A stretch of DNA of 64,000 nucleotides from CAWFMO01 sp963817065. Its GTDB lineage: Bacteria; Actinomycetota; Thermoleophilia; Solirubrobacterales; 70-9. Positions 1-7,882 of this stretch are shown piece after piece (position 1 is the first letter of the stretch; each line of letters starts with the position of its first letter). The position numbers were made by a program, and so were the translations under genes. Location: NCBI GenBank assembly GCA_963817065.1, contig CAWFMO010000001.1:1240001-1304000 (forward strand), written 5' to 3'. The notes under the pieces were generated by a model. That model did not search any database, was not told where the DNA came from, and worked only from the letters and a program-made list of their open reading frames with translations.

Positions 1-1
1 C

Positions 2-241
2 GACGCCCCGGTCTCCGAGGTCATCGACCGCTGTGCCGAGCGCGGGATCGGCGCCGGCTACGCGCTCGGCCGCGAGTACCCCGAGTACGAGGACGGGCTG
101 CTGGTCGCGCTGACCGAGCGCCGCGGCAAGGAAGACATCGACCGCTTCGCCGAGGTTCTGGCCGAAGCGATCAGGGTTCCCACGTCGTCGGCGCCCCCAC
201 CGGGCACCCCCGGACGCGAAGCGGAGGAGGTGGCCCGATAA
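2..241 (+). CDS. gcvPA: Glycine dehydrogenase (decarboxylating) subunit 1, C-terminal part
   Basis: This is the last 79 codons of the alpha subunit of the two-subunit glycine decarboxylase (P-protein); the start lies outside the window. The readable frame gives ...GYALGREYPEYEDGLLVAL and then TERRGKEDIDRFAEVLAEAI, which is the usual C-terminal end of GcvPA, followed by a short Pro-rich tail. The stop TAA overlaps the ATG of the next gene (TAATG), so the two subunits are translationally coupled. The P-protein decarboxylates glycine with pyridoxal phosphate and passes the aminomethyl group to the lipoyl H-protein. The identification rests on the short C-terminal sequence and on the adjacent gcvPB. 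Confidence 0.85.
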   Translation, partial: DAPVSEVIDRCAERGIGAGYALGREYPEYEDGLLVALTERRGKEDIDRFAEVLAEAIRVPTSSAPPPGTPGREAEEVAR

Positions 242-1761
242 TGGCGAAGCCGTCCCTCGAAGAGACCCCGATGCAGCGCGACCGCGCCGAGACCATCTTC
301 GAGAAGTCGGTCGAGGGAAGGCGGGCAGCGAAGCTCCCCGCGACCGACGTCCCCGAGACGCCGCTCTCCGACCTGATCCCGGCCAAGCATCTGCGCGGAA
401 CGCCCGCGAATCTCCCCGAGATCTCCGAGCCCGAGATCGTCCGCCACTACAACCGGATCTCGCGCCGCAACTTCGACCTCGACACCGGCTTCTACCCGCT
501 CGGGTCGTGCACGATGAAGCACAACCCGCGGCTCAACGAGCGCGTCGCGGCGCTCCCCGGCCACGCGCGGCTGCATCCCGCCCAGGACCCGAAGCGCGCC
601 CAGGGGGCGCTCGAGCTGATGTGGCTGCTCTCGCGCTCGCTGTCCGAGATCACCGGGCTTCCGCACGTCTCGCTCCAGCCCTCGGCGGGCTCGCACGGGG
701 AGCTCGCGGGGCTGCTGCTGACTCGCGCCTACCACGAGGACCGCGGCGAGCAGAGGACCAAGGTCCTGACCCCCGACACCGCCCACGGCACCAACCCCGC
801 CTCGGTGACGATGGCCGGCTACGAGGTCGTCAAGGTCGAGACCAACGAGCGCGGCGGCGTAGATATCGACGACCTGCGCGCCAAGGCCGACGACCAGGTC
901 GCCTGCCTGATGCTCACCAACCCGAACACGCTCGGGCTCTTCGACGAGAACGTCGAGGAGATGGCCGAGATCGTCCACGGCGTGGGGGGGACGCTCTACT
1001 ACGACGGCGCAAACCTGAACGCGATCATGGGCCGCTCGCGGCCAGGCGACATGGGCTTCGACATCGTCCACGTCAACCTCCACAAGTCGTTCTCGCAGCC
1101 GCACGGGGGAGGGGGGCCGGGCGCCGGGCCGATCGCGGTTTCGGACCGGATCGAGCCCTTCCTGCCGCGCCCCCAGATCGTCCGCCGCGAGGGCTCGAAC
1201 GGGGCCTCGCCGGCCTTCGACCTCGACTTCGAGCGCCCGAAGTCGATCGGGCGGCTGCGCGGCTTCGCGGGCAACTTCGGCGTCTTCGTCCGCTCCTACG
1301 CCTACATCCTCAGCCTCGGCGGCGACGGGCTGACCGAAGCGTCGGAGACCGCGGTGCTCAACGCCAACTACCTGATGGCGAAGCTCGCCGAGGGCCGTGC
1401 CGGCAAGTACCTGCCGGTCGCCTACGAGCGGACCTGCATGCACGAGTTCGTCCTCTCGGGCGCCCCGGCTGCGAAGCAGCTCGGCGTCAAGACGCTCGAC
1501 ATCGCCAAGCGGCTGCTCGACTTCGGCTTCCATCCGCCGACGGTCTACTTCCCGCTGCTCGTCGACGAGGCGCAGATGGTCGAGCCGACCGAGACCGAGA
1601 CCAAGGAGTCGCTCGACGCCTACGCCGAGGCGATCGAGCAGATCCTCGCCGAGGCCGAGGAGGACCCCGAGATCGCCCGCAACGCGCCCTACACGACCCC
1701 CGTGCGCCGCCTCGACGAGGTCAAGGCAGCCCGCAAGCCGGTCGTCCGCCAGCCGCTCTAG
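241..1761 (+). CDS. gcvPB: Glycine dehydrogenase (decarboxylating) subunit 2
   Basis: A 506-residue beta subunit of the glycine cleavage P-protein, about the usual length of GcvPB. The pyridoxal-phosphate lysine sits in the segment VNLHKSFSQPHGGGGPG (about residues 277-293), with the characteristic Gly-rich loop after it. PSAGSHGEL and DTAHGTNPAS are also typical of this fold type I family. The ATG overlaps the gcvPA stop. The enzyme works with GcvH, GcvT and lipoamide dehydrogenase to split glycine into CO2, ammonia and a methylene-tetrahydrofolate unit. Its stop overlaps, tail to tail, the stop of the next gene on the other strand, so there is no room for a separate intergenic terminator. 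Confidence 0.95.
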   Translation: MAKPSLEETPMQRDRAETIFEKSVEGRRAAKLPATDVPETPLSDLIPAKHLRGTPANLPEISEPEIVRHYNRISRRNFDLDTGFYPLGSCTMKHNPRLNERVAALPGHARLHPAQDPKRAQGALELMWLLSRSLSEITGLPHVSLQPSAGSHGELAGLLLTRAYHEDRGEQRTKVLTPDTAHGTNPASVTMAGYEVVKVETNERGGVDIDDLRAKADDQVACLMLTNPNTLGLFDENVEEMAEIVHGVGGTLYYDGANLNAIMGRSRPGDMGFDIVHVNLHKSFSQPHGGGGPGAGPIAVSDRIEPFLPRPQIVRREGSNGASPAFDLDFERPKSIGRLRGFAGNFGVFVRSYAYILSLGGDGLTEASETAVLNANYLMAKLAEGRAGKYLPVAYERTCMHEFVLSGAPAAKQLGVKTLDIAKRLLDFGFHPPTVYFPLLVDEAQMVEPTETETKESLDAYAEAIEQILAEAEEDPEIARNAPYTTPVRRLDEVKAARKPVVRQPL

Positions 1762-2540
1762 CGGCGCTTCCTCTTCTCCTTCTTTCTGACGCAGCGCAGC
1801 TTGCCCCTGACCCTCTTGTAGTGCTTGCCGCGCTTGCACTTCTTGATCGGCGCGCGGGCGGCGGGAGGGGGCTCGGGACACGGACCCTGGGTCGAGGCGT
1901 CGCTGGGGCAGCCGTCCTGGCTCTCGTCCCCGAATCCGTCGCGGTCGGCGTCGGGCTCGACGATCACGCCGGCGTTGAGCCGATATCCGGTTCCCGAGCT
2001 GTTGTAGTCGATCCGTGCGCCGGTCGGGGGGTCACCGTCGTGAGTCCGGTACTGGTCGGTCAGCGAGCCGGTCGCGAACAGGCAGACGCCGGCCGGAGCC
2101 GTGATGCCCATGAAGGTGACGACCGGCTGCCCCGCGGGCACGTAGAGCCCAGGCTCCTCGCCCGCCTCGATCGGGATGCGCAGTCCTCGAAACCAGTTGA
2201 GGCCCGTCGCGCTGAGTGGCCGGACGACGTCCTTGCGGGCGACCGTGAAGTTGTGCTCAAGGCCGCCGACCGGGAAATCGCGCCTTGCGATCAGAAGCTG
2301 AAGCGTGTGGCCCGGCTCCGGCGTCGCGGGGGTGTACCACGAGGTGATCAGGCCCCTGGCGGCGGCGGTGTAGCTTCGCCCGCTGAAGATGCCCTGCTGG
2401 AAGTGGGCGCGGTCCTCGACGCAGTAGGTCGATGTTCCGATCTGGCCGATCGTGGTTGCCGCCGGCGCCTGCGCGGGGTGGAACGCGGACAACGCAGGCA
2501 GCGCAAGCATCAGAACGGTCAGCGTCCTCCCGGGTCGCAT
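1758..2540 (-). CDS. Secreted protein with TSP3-like calcium motif and Cys-flanked basic tail
   Basis: A 260-residue protein with an N-terminal signal peptide (Arg-containing start, hydrophobic stretch to about residue 26). The middle is not recognised; it is a beta-rich looking region shared with the genes at 2590-3339 and 8972-9742. Near residue 200 is an Asp-rich EPDADRDGFGDESQDGCP motif resembling a thrombospondin type 3 calcium-binding repeat. The last 30 residues form a Lys/Arg-rich block bounded by two Cys, 14 residues apart (CKRGKHYKRVRGKLRC), followed by more Lys/Arg. This tail recurs in nine other proteins here. A TAAGAT hexamer lies 10 nt before the ATG, so the mRNA may have almost no leader. 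Function unknown; extracellular or wall-associated by inference. Confidence 0.75.
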   Translation of the reverse strand: MRPGRTLTVLMLALPALSAFHPAQAPAATTIGQIGTSTYCVEDRAHFQQGIFSGRSYTAAARGLITSWYTPATPEPGHTLQLLIARRDFPVGGLEHNFTVARKDVVRPLSATGLNWFRGLRIPIEAGEEPGLYVPAGQPVVTFMGITAPAGVCLFATGSLTDQYRTHDGDPPTGARIDYNSSGTGYRLNAGVIVEPDADRDGFGDESQDGCPSDASTQGPCPEPPPAARAPIKKCKRGKHYKRVRGKLRCVRKKEKRKRR

Positions 2541-2589
2541 CCTGAGCCCGATCTTACGCTCCTAAGTAGCGTTGTCTAGCGCGCGGCGG

Positions 2590-3339
2590 CTACTTCTTCG
2601 ACTTCTTCTTTTTCCTGCAGCCCTTCTTTTTCTTCCTCTTCGCGGTCGCGGCCGAGCGCTTCTTGCCCTTGCGCTTACGTTTGCACTTCTTCTTCGTCAC
2701 CGGGGTCGCCGGCACCGGGCACGTGGTCTGGACGGCGGCGTCGGTCGGGCACGCGTCCTGGGTCTCGTCGCCGAAGTTGTCCTTGTCCGCGTCGGGCTCG
2801 ACGATCGCGGCGAGATTCAGCCGAGCGCCGTCCGTGGGGGCCGAGAAGGCCGTGCTCACGCCGAGCGGCGGGTCTCCGACAAACTCCTGGCGCTTGTCGG
2901 CAGCGGGGCCGGCGCTGAGGCAGGAGCCGTTGCCGCCGGCCTGGCCGGCAGGCACGTAGACCCCGACCGTGTCTCCCGCGGCGATAGGCAGGTGGAGGCC
3001 CATGAATACGTTCAGGGTGTCGGGCTGGAGGGTTCGCACGCCGTCCTTCTGGACCGCGATCAGGTGGTTCGCGCCGCCGCCGGGATTCGGCTTCAGAACC
3101 TCGAATCGCAGAGTGCCGTTCGGATCGGAGTCCGAGTTCGTGCGCCATGACGTGACCACCCCGGGGGCGTTGGCGAAGTAGTCCGGGCCGTTCGCGACGC
3201 TCGGCGAGATCCACGTCTTGTCGTCGCCGCAGGAGCCGGCGAACCCGGCCGCCCCGAGTGTCTCCGCGGCGGGCGCGGTGGCGGGTACCGCCGCTATCCC
3301 GAGCAGCCCGACGATCAGTCCATTGATCCACCGACGCAT
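2590..3339 (-). CDS. Secreted paralogue with TSP3-like motif and basic tail
   Basis: A 249-residue protein with a signal peptide (about residues 1-25) and an EPDADKDNFGDETQDACP calcium-type motif near residue 190. It ends in a Lys/Arg block with Cys at each side (KKKCKRKRKGKK ... KKKKGCRKKKKSKK, about 21 residues between the Cys). It is a paralogue of the following gene on the same strand (1758-2540), 49 bp downstream, and of 8972-9742, sharing the plan of signal peptide, about 160 residues of unknown beta-rich sequence, Asp-rich motif and tail. A TAGGCT hexamer 12 nt before the ATG could be a -10 element. I recognise no enzymatic domain. Confidence 0.75.
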   Translation of the reverse strand: MRRWINGLIVGLLGIAAVPATAPAAETLGAAGFAGSCGDDKTWISPSVANGPDYFANAPGVVTSWRTNSDSDPNGTLRFEVLKPNPGGGANHLIAVQKDGVRTLQPDTLNVFMGLHLPIAAGDTVGVYVPAGQAGGNGSCLSAGPAADKRQEFVGDPPLGVSTAFSAPTDGARLNLAAIVEPDADKDNFGDETQDACPTDAAVQTTCPVPATPVTKKKCKRKRKGKKRSAATAKRKKKKGCRKKKKSKK

Positions 3340-3374
3340 CGCTCTGCTCTCAGCCTACCCAGGTACTTAGGCCC

Positions 3375-4298
3375 CTAACCCCGACTCGCGCGTCGCAGCA
3401 TCTCTCCGAGGTTCGCCACCGGCCCGAGGTGGCCGAGCTTGTCGGGGTTGACGACCGAGCGAATGGTCTGGATCCGGCCGTCGGCGATGTCGAGGACGAG
3501 GACGCTGATCAGCTCGCCCTCGGGGGTGAGGAAGCGCGCGCCCGGCTGGCCGTTGACCTCTTCGCGCTCGACCCGGAATCCGCCGGCGCGGGTCGCGACC
3601 TTCATCCAGTTGGCGAGCGTGCGCGCGGCTCGGACGCGGCCGCGCAGCACGCGGGCCAGGGCCGGCGCCTTGCCGCCGCCGTCGCCGTGCAGCTCGACGT
3701 CGTCGGCGAGCAGCGCCTCGAGCTCTCCGACGTCGCCCTCGAGGGCGGCGAAGAAGCGGTCGGCGAGCCGATCGCGCTGCTCGGCCGACGGCTCGAAGCG
3801 CGGCCGCTCGCGCAGCACGTAGCGGCGCGCGCGCGAAGCGAGCTGGCGGGCGTTCTCCTCGCTCGTGCCGACGATCTCGGCGATCTCGCCGTACCCGTAG
3901 TCGAAGGCGTCGTGGAGCAGGAAGGCCGCCCGCTGCTCGGGTGTGAGCTGCTCGAGCACGACCAGGAAGGCGAGCGAGAGCTCGTCGGCGGTCTCGGCGC
4001 GCCGCGCCGGGTCGTCCTCGGGGTCTGTCGTCAGCAGAGGCTCGGGCAGCCACTCGCCGACGTAGGTCTCGCGCTTGACCCGCGCCGAGCGCAGCTGGTC
4101 GATCGCGAGACGGGTGACGACCGTCGCCACGTAGGCGCGCGGCGAGGAGATCTCCTCGCCGCGCTCGAGCGCCTGGTGGAAGCGGAGTAGGGCTTCCTGG
4201 ACGATGTCCTCGGCGTCGCTCACGGTGCCGAGCATCCGGTACGCGACACCGAACGCGGCGGGCCTCAGCTCCTCGAGCAGCTGCTGCTCGTCGGCCAT
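3375..4298 (-). CDS. ECF41-type RNA polymerase sigma factor (SigJ-like)
   Basis: A 307-residue extracytoplasmic-function sigma factor with a C-terminal SnoaL-like domain. Region sigma2 spans about residues 8-75, sigma4 about 115-165, and the SnoaL-like domain 180-290. Three family signatures of ECF41 are present: WLPEPL in the linker (83-88), DGGGK (206-210) and NPDKL (284-288). In this family the C-terminal domain replaces an anti-sigma factor and tunes activity. The ATG overlaps the stop of the upstream epimerase gene (ATGA), so the two are co-translated; an open frame runs further upstream but only inside that gene. ECF41 genes usually sit beside carboxymuconolactone decarboxylases, oxidoreductases or epimerases, which fits here. 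A matching promoter lies ahead of the operon. Confidence 0.92.
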   Translation of the reverse strand: MADEQQLLEELRPAAFGVAYRMLGTVSDAEDIVQEALLRFHQALERGEEISSPRAYVATVVTRLAIDQLRSARVKRETYVGEWLPEPLLTTDPEDDPARRAETADELSLAFLVVLEQLTPEQRAAFLLHDAFDYGYGEIAEIVGTSEENARQLASRARRYVLRERPRFEPSAEQRDRLADRFFAALEGDVGELEALLADDVELHGDGGGKAPALARVLRGRVRAARTLANWMKVATRAGGFRVEREEVNGQPGARFLTPEGELISVLVLDIADGRIQTIRSVVNPDKLGHLGPVANLGEMLRRASRG

Positions 4299-5245
4299 CA
4301 GCCGAGCCCCTCCGAGAACCCTAGGCGCCAGCTCGGGTAGTGGAGGTTCCAGCCGAGCTCTCGCTTTGCCTTTGCGTTCGACGCGCCGCGCACCTCCTCC
4401 ATCATGACGACACCGACCTCGCCCGCAAACAGCCGGCCGAGCCAGCGCGGAATGTGGCGCGGAGGCTTCGCGCCCAGGGCGTCGGCGAGCACCGGCAGGA
4501 CCTCGGCGACCGGGGCGGGCTCGTCGTCGACGACGTTGTAGATCCCCGGAGCGCCGCCCTCGATCGCCGCGACCGTCGCCGTGGCCGCGTCCTCGATGTG
4601 GACGAGCGACCACATGCCCGCGCCGGTCCCGACGATCGGGAACTGGCGCTTGCGAACGGCCTCGGTCTGTTCCCCGACGGGGTCGAGGCCCAGCGACGTG
4701 CCGGGGCCGTAGAAACCGCCGTAGCGCAGCGTGACGCCCTCGATGCCTTCGCTATGGGTGACCGCCCCCTCGAGGTACTTGATCGCCTCGATCATCTTTC
4801 GCACGGCCGCCGGCGGATCGTCGTCGAGGGCGTCGTCCTCGCTCTTCACCGCGCCGCCCGTGCGCGCAAACGGCCAGCCCGCGAAGCTCTGGGCGACGAA
4901 CCGCCTCGCACCGGCCGCGCGGGCCGCTGTGAGCAGGTGGTCGGTGCCCTCGGTCCGCAGGCGGTTGGTCATCGCGAACGTGCGGTCGAAATGGCGCAGG
5001 TCGAGCCCGGCCGAGAGCGCGGTCAACTGGTGCACGACGACCTCCGGCTCGGCCTCGGCGACCGCACTGGCGACCTGGTCGGGGTCGAGCGCGTCGGCGA
5101 CGGCGGGCTTGGCGCCGAGCGAGCGAATCAGACTGCTCTTGGCCTCGGTGCGGGTCATCCCGACCACCTCGTGGCCGTTGGCGACGAGCTGGGGGACCAG
5201 CTGCTTGCCGAGCGCCCCGCTGGCTCCGGCTACGAACACTTTCAT
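4298..5245 (-). CDS. NAD-dependent epimerase/dehydratase family protein
   Basis: A 315-residue extended short-chain dehydrogenase (NmrA/epimerase type). The N-terminus carries the dinucleotide-binding motif GASGALGKQL (residues 7-16). The usual catalytic YxxxK is not evident in its normal place, so the reaction cannot be named. It is the first gene of a two-gene operon with the ECF41 sigma factor, with which it overlaps by four bases. A GGAG Shine-Dalgarno site lies 6-9 nt before the ATG. Epimerase-like proteins are standard partners and presumed targets of ECF41 factors, so it is probably made under the sigma factor's control. Confidence 0.85.
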   Translation of the reverse strand: MKVFVAGASGALGKQLVPQLVANGHEVVGMTRTEAKSSLIRSLGAKPAVADALDPDQVASAVAEAEPEVVVHQLTALSAGLDLRHFDRTFAMTNRLRTEGTDHLLTAARAAGARRFVAQSFAGWPFARTGGAVKSEDDALDDDPPAAVRKMIEAIKYLEGAVTHSEGIEGVTLRYGGFYGPGTSLGLDPVGEQTEAVRKRQFPIVGTGAGMWSLVHIEDAATATVAAIEGGAPGIYNVVDDEPAPVAEVLPVLADALGAKPPRHIPRWLGRLFAGEVGVVMMEEVRGASNAKAKRELGWNLHYPSWRLGFSEGLG

Positions 5246-5277
5246 GACGACTCCTTTCGTTGGCTTTCACCAACTAA

Positions 5278-5304
5278 GACGGAGCAGCCCGGCTGATTGT
5301 GACG
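5278..5304 (-). promoter_or_regulatory. Candidate ECF41 autoregulatory promoter
   Basis: Read on the minus strand, CGTCACA (5304-5298) is followed after exactly 16 nt by CGTC (5281-5278). The published ECF41 consensus, as I recall it, is TGTCACA-n16-CGTC, so this differs by one base. It lies 32 bp upstream of the epimerase ATG. Between promoter and gene is an imperfect palindrome GTTGG-n6-CCAAC (5259-5274) of unknown use. The site overlaps the 3' end of no gene but directly abuts the peroxidase gene that ends at 5306. Confidence 0.72.
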
Positions 5305-5305
5305 C

Positions 5306-5923
5306 TCAGCGCGGTTTCGCCAGCTGCGCTTCGATGGCGCCGACCAGCTCCGGGTCGTCGGGCTCGGTCGTCGCGCCCCAGCGCTGCAGCGGCTTGCCGG
5401 ATCGGTCGAGGAGGTACTTGTTGAAGTTGTAGTCGGGCTCGCCGAGCTCGTCGGCGAGCCGCTGGTAGAGCGGGTTGACGGGATCGTCGACGACGTTGGT
5501 CTTCGAGAACATCGGGAAGCTGACGCCGAAGTTCTCCTCACAGAACGCGGCGATCTCCTCGTCGTCGCGGGGCTCCTGGCCGACGACGTCGTCGGCGGGG
5601 AAGCCGAGGATCACGAAGCCCTCGCCCTTCTTCTGCTCGTAGAGCTGCTCGAGGCCCTCGAACTGGGGCGCGAAGCCGCACTCGCTCGCCGTGTTGACGA
5701 CGAGCACGACCTTGCCGCCGTAGCGGGCGAGATCGTCGGGCTCGCCGTTGAGGCGCTGCTGGGTTCCGGTCAGGACTCCGCCCGCGGGCTCGGCGGCGGC
5801 GGAGGTCTGCTCGGCCGGCGAGGACCCCTGCTCGGCGGGCTCGGTGACCTCGTCATCGGCGCCGCCGCAGCCGGCGATCAGCGCCGCGACCGCCAGCGCG
5901 ACAGCCCCAACGGCGCTCCTCAC
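5306..5923 (-). CDS. Glutathione peroxidase-like lipoprotein
   Basis: A 205-residue protein starting at GTG, which overlaps the stop of the upstream gene as GTGA. The N-terminus is a lipoprotein signal with lipobox IAGC (Cys19), so it should be anchored outside the membrane, followed by a Ser/Ala/Glu-rich linker. From about residue 60 it is a thioredoxin-fold glutathione peroxidase: NTASECGF with the peroxidatic Cys82, Gln116 in VVGQEP, and a likely resolving Cys128 in FCEENFGVSFPMF. Two family positions are changed: the usual Cys of FPCN is Ala (FPAD), and the active-site Trp of WNF is Tyr (YNF). It probably reduces hydroperoxides with thioredoxin-like donors. Its coupling to the NHEJ polymerase gene is odd. 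Confidence 0.85.
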   Translation of the reverse strand: MRSAVGAVALAVAALIAGCGGADDEVTEPAEQGSSPAEQTSAAAEPAGGVLTGTQQRLNGEPDDLARYGGKVVLVVNTASECGFAPQFEGLEQLYEQKKGEGFVILGFPADDVVGQEPRDDEEIAAFCEENFGVSFPMFSKTNVVDDPVNPLYQRLADELGEPDYNFNKYLLDRSGKPLQRWGATTEPDDPELVGAIEAQLAKPR

Positions 5924-6843
5924 TCGAGCTCCTCGAGCTTGGGCAGCTTCTGCTTCAGCTTCAGCACGGGCTCGAACAAGTCTCCCTGCTTCTCTACGCG
6001 CTTGATCGCGTCCTGGATCTCGAAGCGCAGCTTCTCCGCCGAAGTCTTGCGCTTCGCGCCCGCCTCGACCTCGTCCCATCTGACCGGCATCGAGACCGTC
6101 GGGTGCTCGCGGGCGCGGGTCGAATAGACGGCGATCGTCGTCTTCTTCTGGTGGTTCTGGGACCAGTCGACGAAGACCTTGCCCTTGCGGTCGGCCTTGG
6201 CCATCTTCGAGACGACCCGCTTCGGCGTCTGCTTCTCGAGCAACTGGGCGACGGCCTTCGCGAACGGGCTCGTCTTCTCGTAGGTCACCTTGCCGTTGAG
6301 CGGGACGTAGACCTGGAGGCCCTTGCCGCCCGAGACCTTGGGGAACATCTCGAGCCCGAAGGCGTCGAAGAGCTCGCGTAGGCGCAGCGCGACCTCGCAG
6401 CACTCCTTGAGCGCCGCCGGCGCCCCCGGGTCGAGGTCGAACGCGAGCACCGTCGGCTGCTCGATCTTCGTCGCCTTCGAGAGCGAGGGGTGGAGCTCGA
6501 GCGAGGCGAGCTGGGCGAGCCAGATCAGGGTCGGGCGGTTGTCGCAGAGGCAGTAGTCGATCTCGCCGGCGCGGCGGTCGACGTAGATCGGCGTCGTCTT
6601 GACGAAGTCGGGGCGGTGCTCGGGACAGTTCTTCTGGAAGAACGACTGCCCGTCGACGCCGTTCGGAAAGCGGCGAAGGCTCAGGGGCCGGCCGCGGAGG
6701 TGGGGGAGGATCAGGTCGGCGACCCGCGCGTAGTAGTCGATGACCTCGCCCTTGGTGGTGCCCGTCTTCGGGTAGAGGACCTTGTCGAGGTTGGTGACCT
6801 TGAGCCGCTTGCCCCCGACGCTTACTTCTCTACTTTGAGCCAG
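5920..6843 (-). CDS. ligD: NHEJ DNA polymerase (LigD polymerase-domain protein)
   Basis: A stand-alone archaeo-eukaryotic primase-type polymerase of bacterial end joining, about 307 residues if it starts at CTG 6843. Conserved family sequence begins at residue 9 (VGGKRLKVTNLDKVLYP) and continues with RPLSLRRFPNGVDGQSFFQK, the metal-binding FDLDPG (Asp136, Asp138) and FPKVSGGKGLQVYVPL. No ATG, GTG or TTG occurs in frame before 6450, which would cut off the first 131 residues, so the CTG giving M-A-Q-S-R-E-V-S is the best start. It overlaps the end of ku by 14 bases. It fills gaps and adds nucleotides at broken ends together with Ku and the ligase encoded upstream; no phosphoesterase domain is present. 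Confidence 0.85.
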   Translation of the reverse strand: MAQSREVSVGGKRLKVTNLDKVLYPKTGTTKGEVIDYYARVADLILPHLRGRPLSLRRFPNGVDGQSFFQKNCPEHRPDFVKTTPIYVDRRAGEIDYCLCDNRPTLIWLAQLASLELHPSLSKATKIEQPTVLAFDLDPGAPAALKECCEVALRLRELFDAFGLEMFPKVSGGKGLQVYVPLNGKVTYEKTSPFAKAVAQLLEKQTPKRVVSKMAKADRKGKVFVDWSQNHQKKTTIAVYSTRAREHPTVSMPVRWDEVEAGAKRKTSAEKLRFEIQDAIKRVEKQGDLFEPVLKLKQKLPKLEELE

Positions 6844-7786
6844 CCTTCGCCTTCGGCTTCGACTTGGACTTGGTCTTGGACTTCGAGCCGCCGGAGGACT
6901 TCGACTTGGCGGAAGATTTGGGCTTCGACTTCGAGGAGGACTTGCTGGCAGCGGCCTTGCGCTTCGGCTTCGCGCCGCTGCCGCCGTTGCCCTTGCTCTC
7001 GGCCTTGACCGAGGCGAGGCTCTCCTCGAGCGCCGCCATCAGGTCGGGGGCCTTGGTCGCCTCCGGCTCCTCCTCCTTGGCGGTGACGACGTCCTCGCCG
7101 GCGGCCTTGCGGTCGAGCAGGCTGATCAGCTCCTCGCGGTACTCGTCGTGGTAGGCGGTGGGGTCGAAATCGCCCGAGAGCGAGGAGATCAGCTCCTTGG
7201 CCATCTTGACCTCGGCCGCCGAAGGCTTGCCCGGCTTCTCCTCGCCGAGCAGCCCGTCGAGGTCCTTGGGGTCGGAGACCTCGTCGTGGAACCGCATCGT
7301 CGCAAGGGTCAGCACGTCGCCCATCGGGCGGATCGCGGCCAGGTGTTCCTTGTTGCGGAGCACGAAGCGGGCGATCGCGACCTTGTTCTCGTCCTGCATC
7401 GCCTTGGTCAGCAGCGCGTAGGCCTTCTCGGCGCCCTTGTCGGGGCCGAGGTAGTAGGGCTGCTCGAAGTAGATCGGGTCGATCTCGTCGAGGTCGACGA
7501 AGTCCTTGATCTCGATCGTGCGGCTCTTGGGCGGCTCGAGGTCGGAGAGCTCGTCCTTGCTCAGCAGCACGTACTGGTCGGGCGCGAACTCATAGCCCTT
7601 GACGATCTTCTCGTAGGGGACCTCCTTGCCGTCCGCCTCGGAGACTCGCTTGTGGCGGACGCGCGAGCCGTCGCCCTCGCGCAGCTCGCGGAAGCGGATC
7701 GTCTGCTTCGAGACCGCGCTGTAGAGCTTCACGGGCACGTTCAGTAGCCCGAAGCTCAGGGTGCCGCTCCAGATCGCTCTAGCCAT
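6830..7786 (-). CDS. ku: Non-homologous end joining protein Ku
   Basis: A 318-residue bacterial Ku. The core (about residues 1-255) begins MARAIWSGTLSFGLLNVPVK and has the usual RFRELREGDG and FEQPYYL segments. It would form a homodimeric ring around DNA ends and recruit the LigD activities. The last 65 residues are a low-complexity Lys/Ser/Ala tail (KSKPKSSAKSKSS type), a longer version of the basic C-terminal extension seen in several actinobacterial Ku proteins and known to help DNA binding. A TCTAAT hexamer lies 5 nt before the ATG, consistent with a leaderless transcript. The polymerase gene overlaps its 3' end. Confidence 0.95.
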   Translation of the reverse strand: MARAIWSGTLSFGLLNVPVKLYSAVSKQTIRFRELREGDGSRVRHKRVSEADGKEVPYEKIVKGYEFAPDQYVLLSKDELSDLEPPKSRTIEIKDFVDLDEIDPIYFEQPYYLGPDKGAEKAYALLTKAMQDENKVAIARFVLRNKEHLAAIRPMGDVLTLATMRFHDEVSDPKDLDGLLGEEKPGKPSAAEVKMAKELISSLSGDFDPTAYHDEYREELISLLDRKAAGEDVVTAKEEEPEATKAPDLMAALEESLASVKAESKGNGGSGAKPKRKAAASKSSSKSKPKSSAKSKSSGGSKSKTKSKSKPKAKAGSK

Positions 7787-7860
7787 CGTGTATTAGAGAC
7801 TCGGTCGGGGTCGGGAATTCATCGGTCAAAGGGTACCTTCGACGCCGAACAGGCAAACCC

Positions 7861-7882
7861 GCACGACTGGTTGCAGTCATGC
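7861..7882 (-). terminator. Hairpin at the end of the ligase gene
   Basis: GCATGACTG and CAGTCGTGC (minus strand) form a 9-bp stem with one G-U pair and a 4-nt loop. The stem includes the ligase stop codon. Only a short T run (GGGTTTGCC) follows, so it is at best a weak intrinsic terminator or a processing hairpin separating ligase from ku. Confidence 0.35.

Noticed and set aside
58..1881. Long minus-strand frame opposite gcvPB, and many similar long frames opposite or inside other genes
   Set aside because: They are by-products of very high GC at third codon positions. They are Arg/Ala/Asp-rich with no recognisable domain, while the genes on the other strand are clear.
2555..3357. Shared octamer CCTAAGTA upstream of both secreted genes at 1758 and 2590
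   Set aside because: The two copies are in opposite orientation and at different distances from the starts, so chance is the simpler explanation.
3375..4613. Longer start for the ECF41 sigma factor
   Set aside because: The extra 105 residues would lie inside the epimerase gene and lack conservation; the ATGA overlap supports the shorter start.
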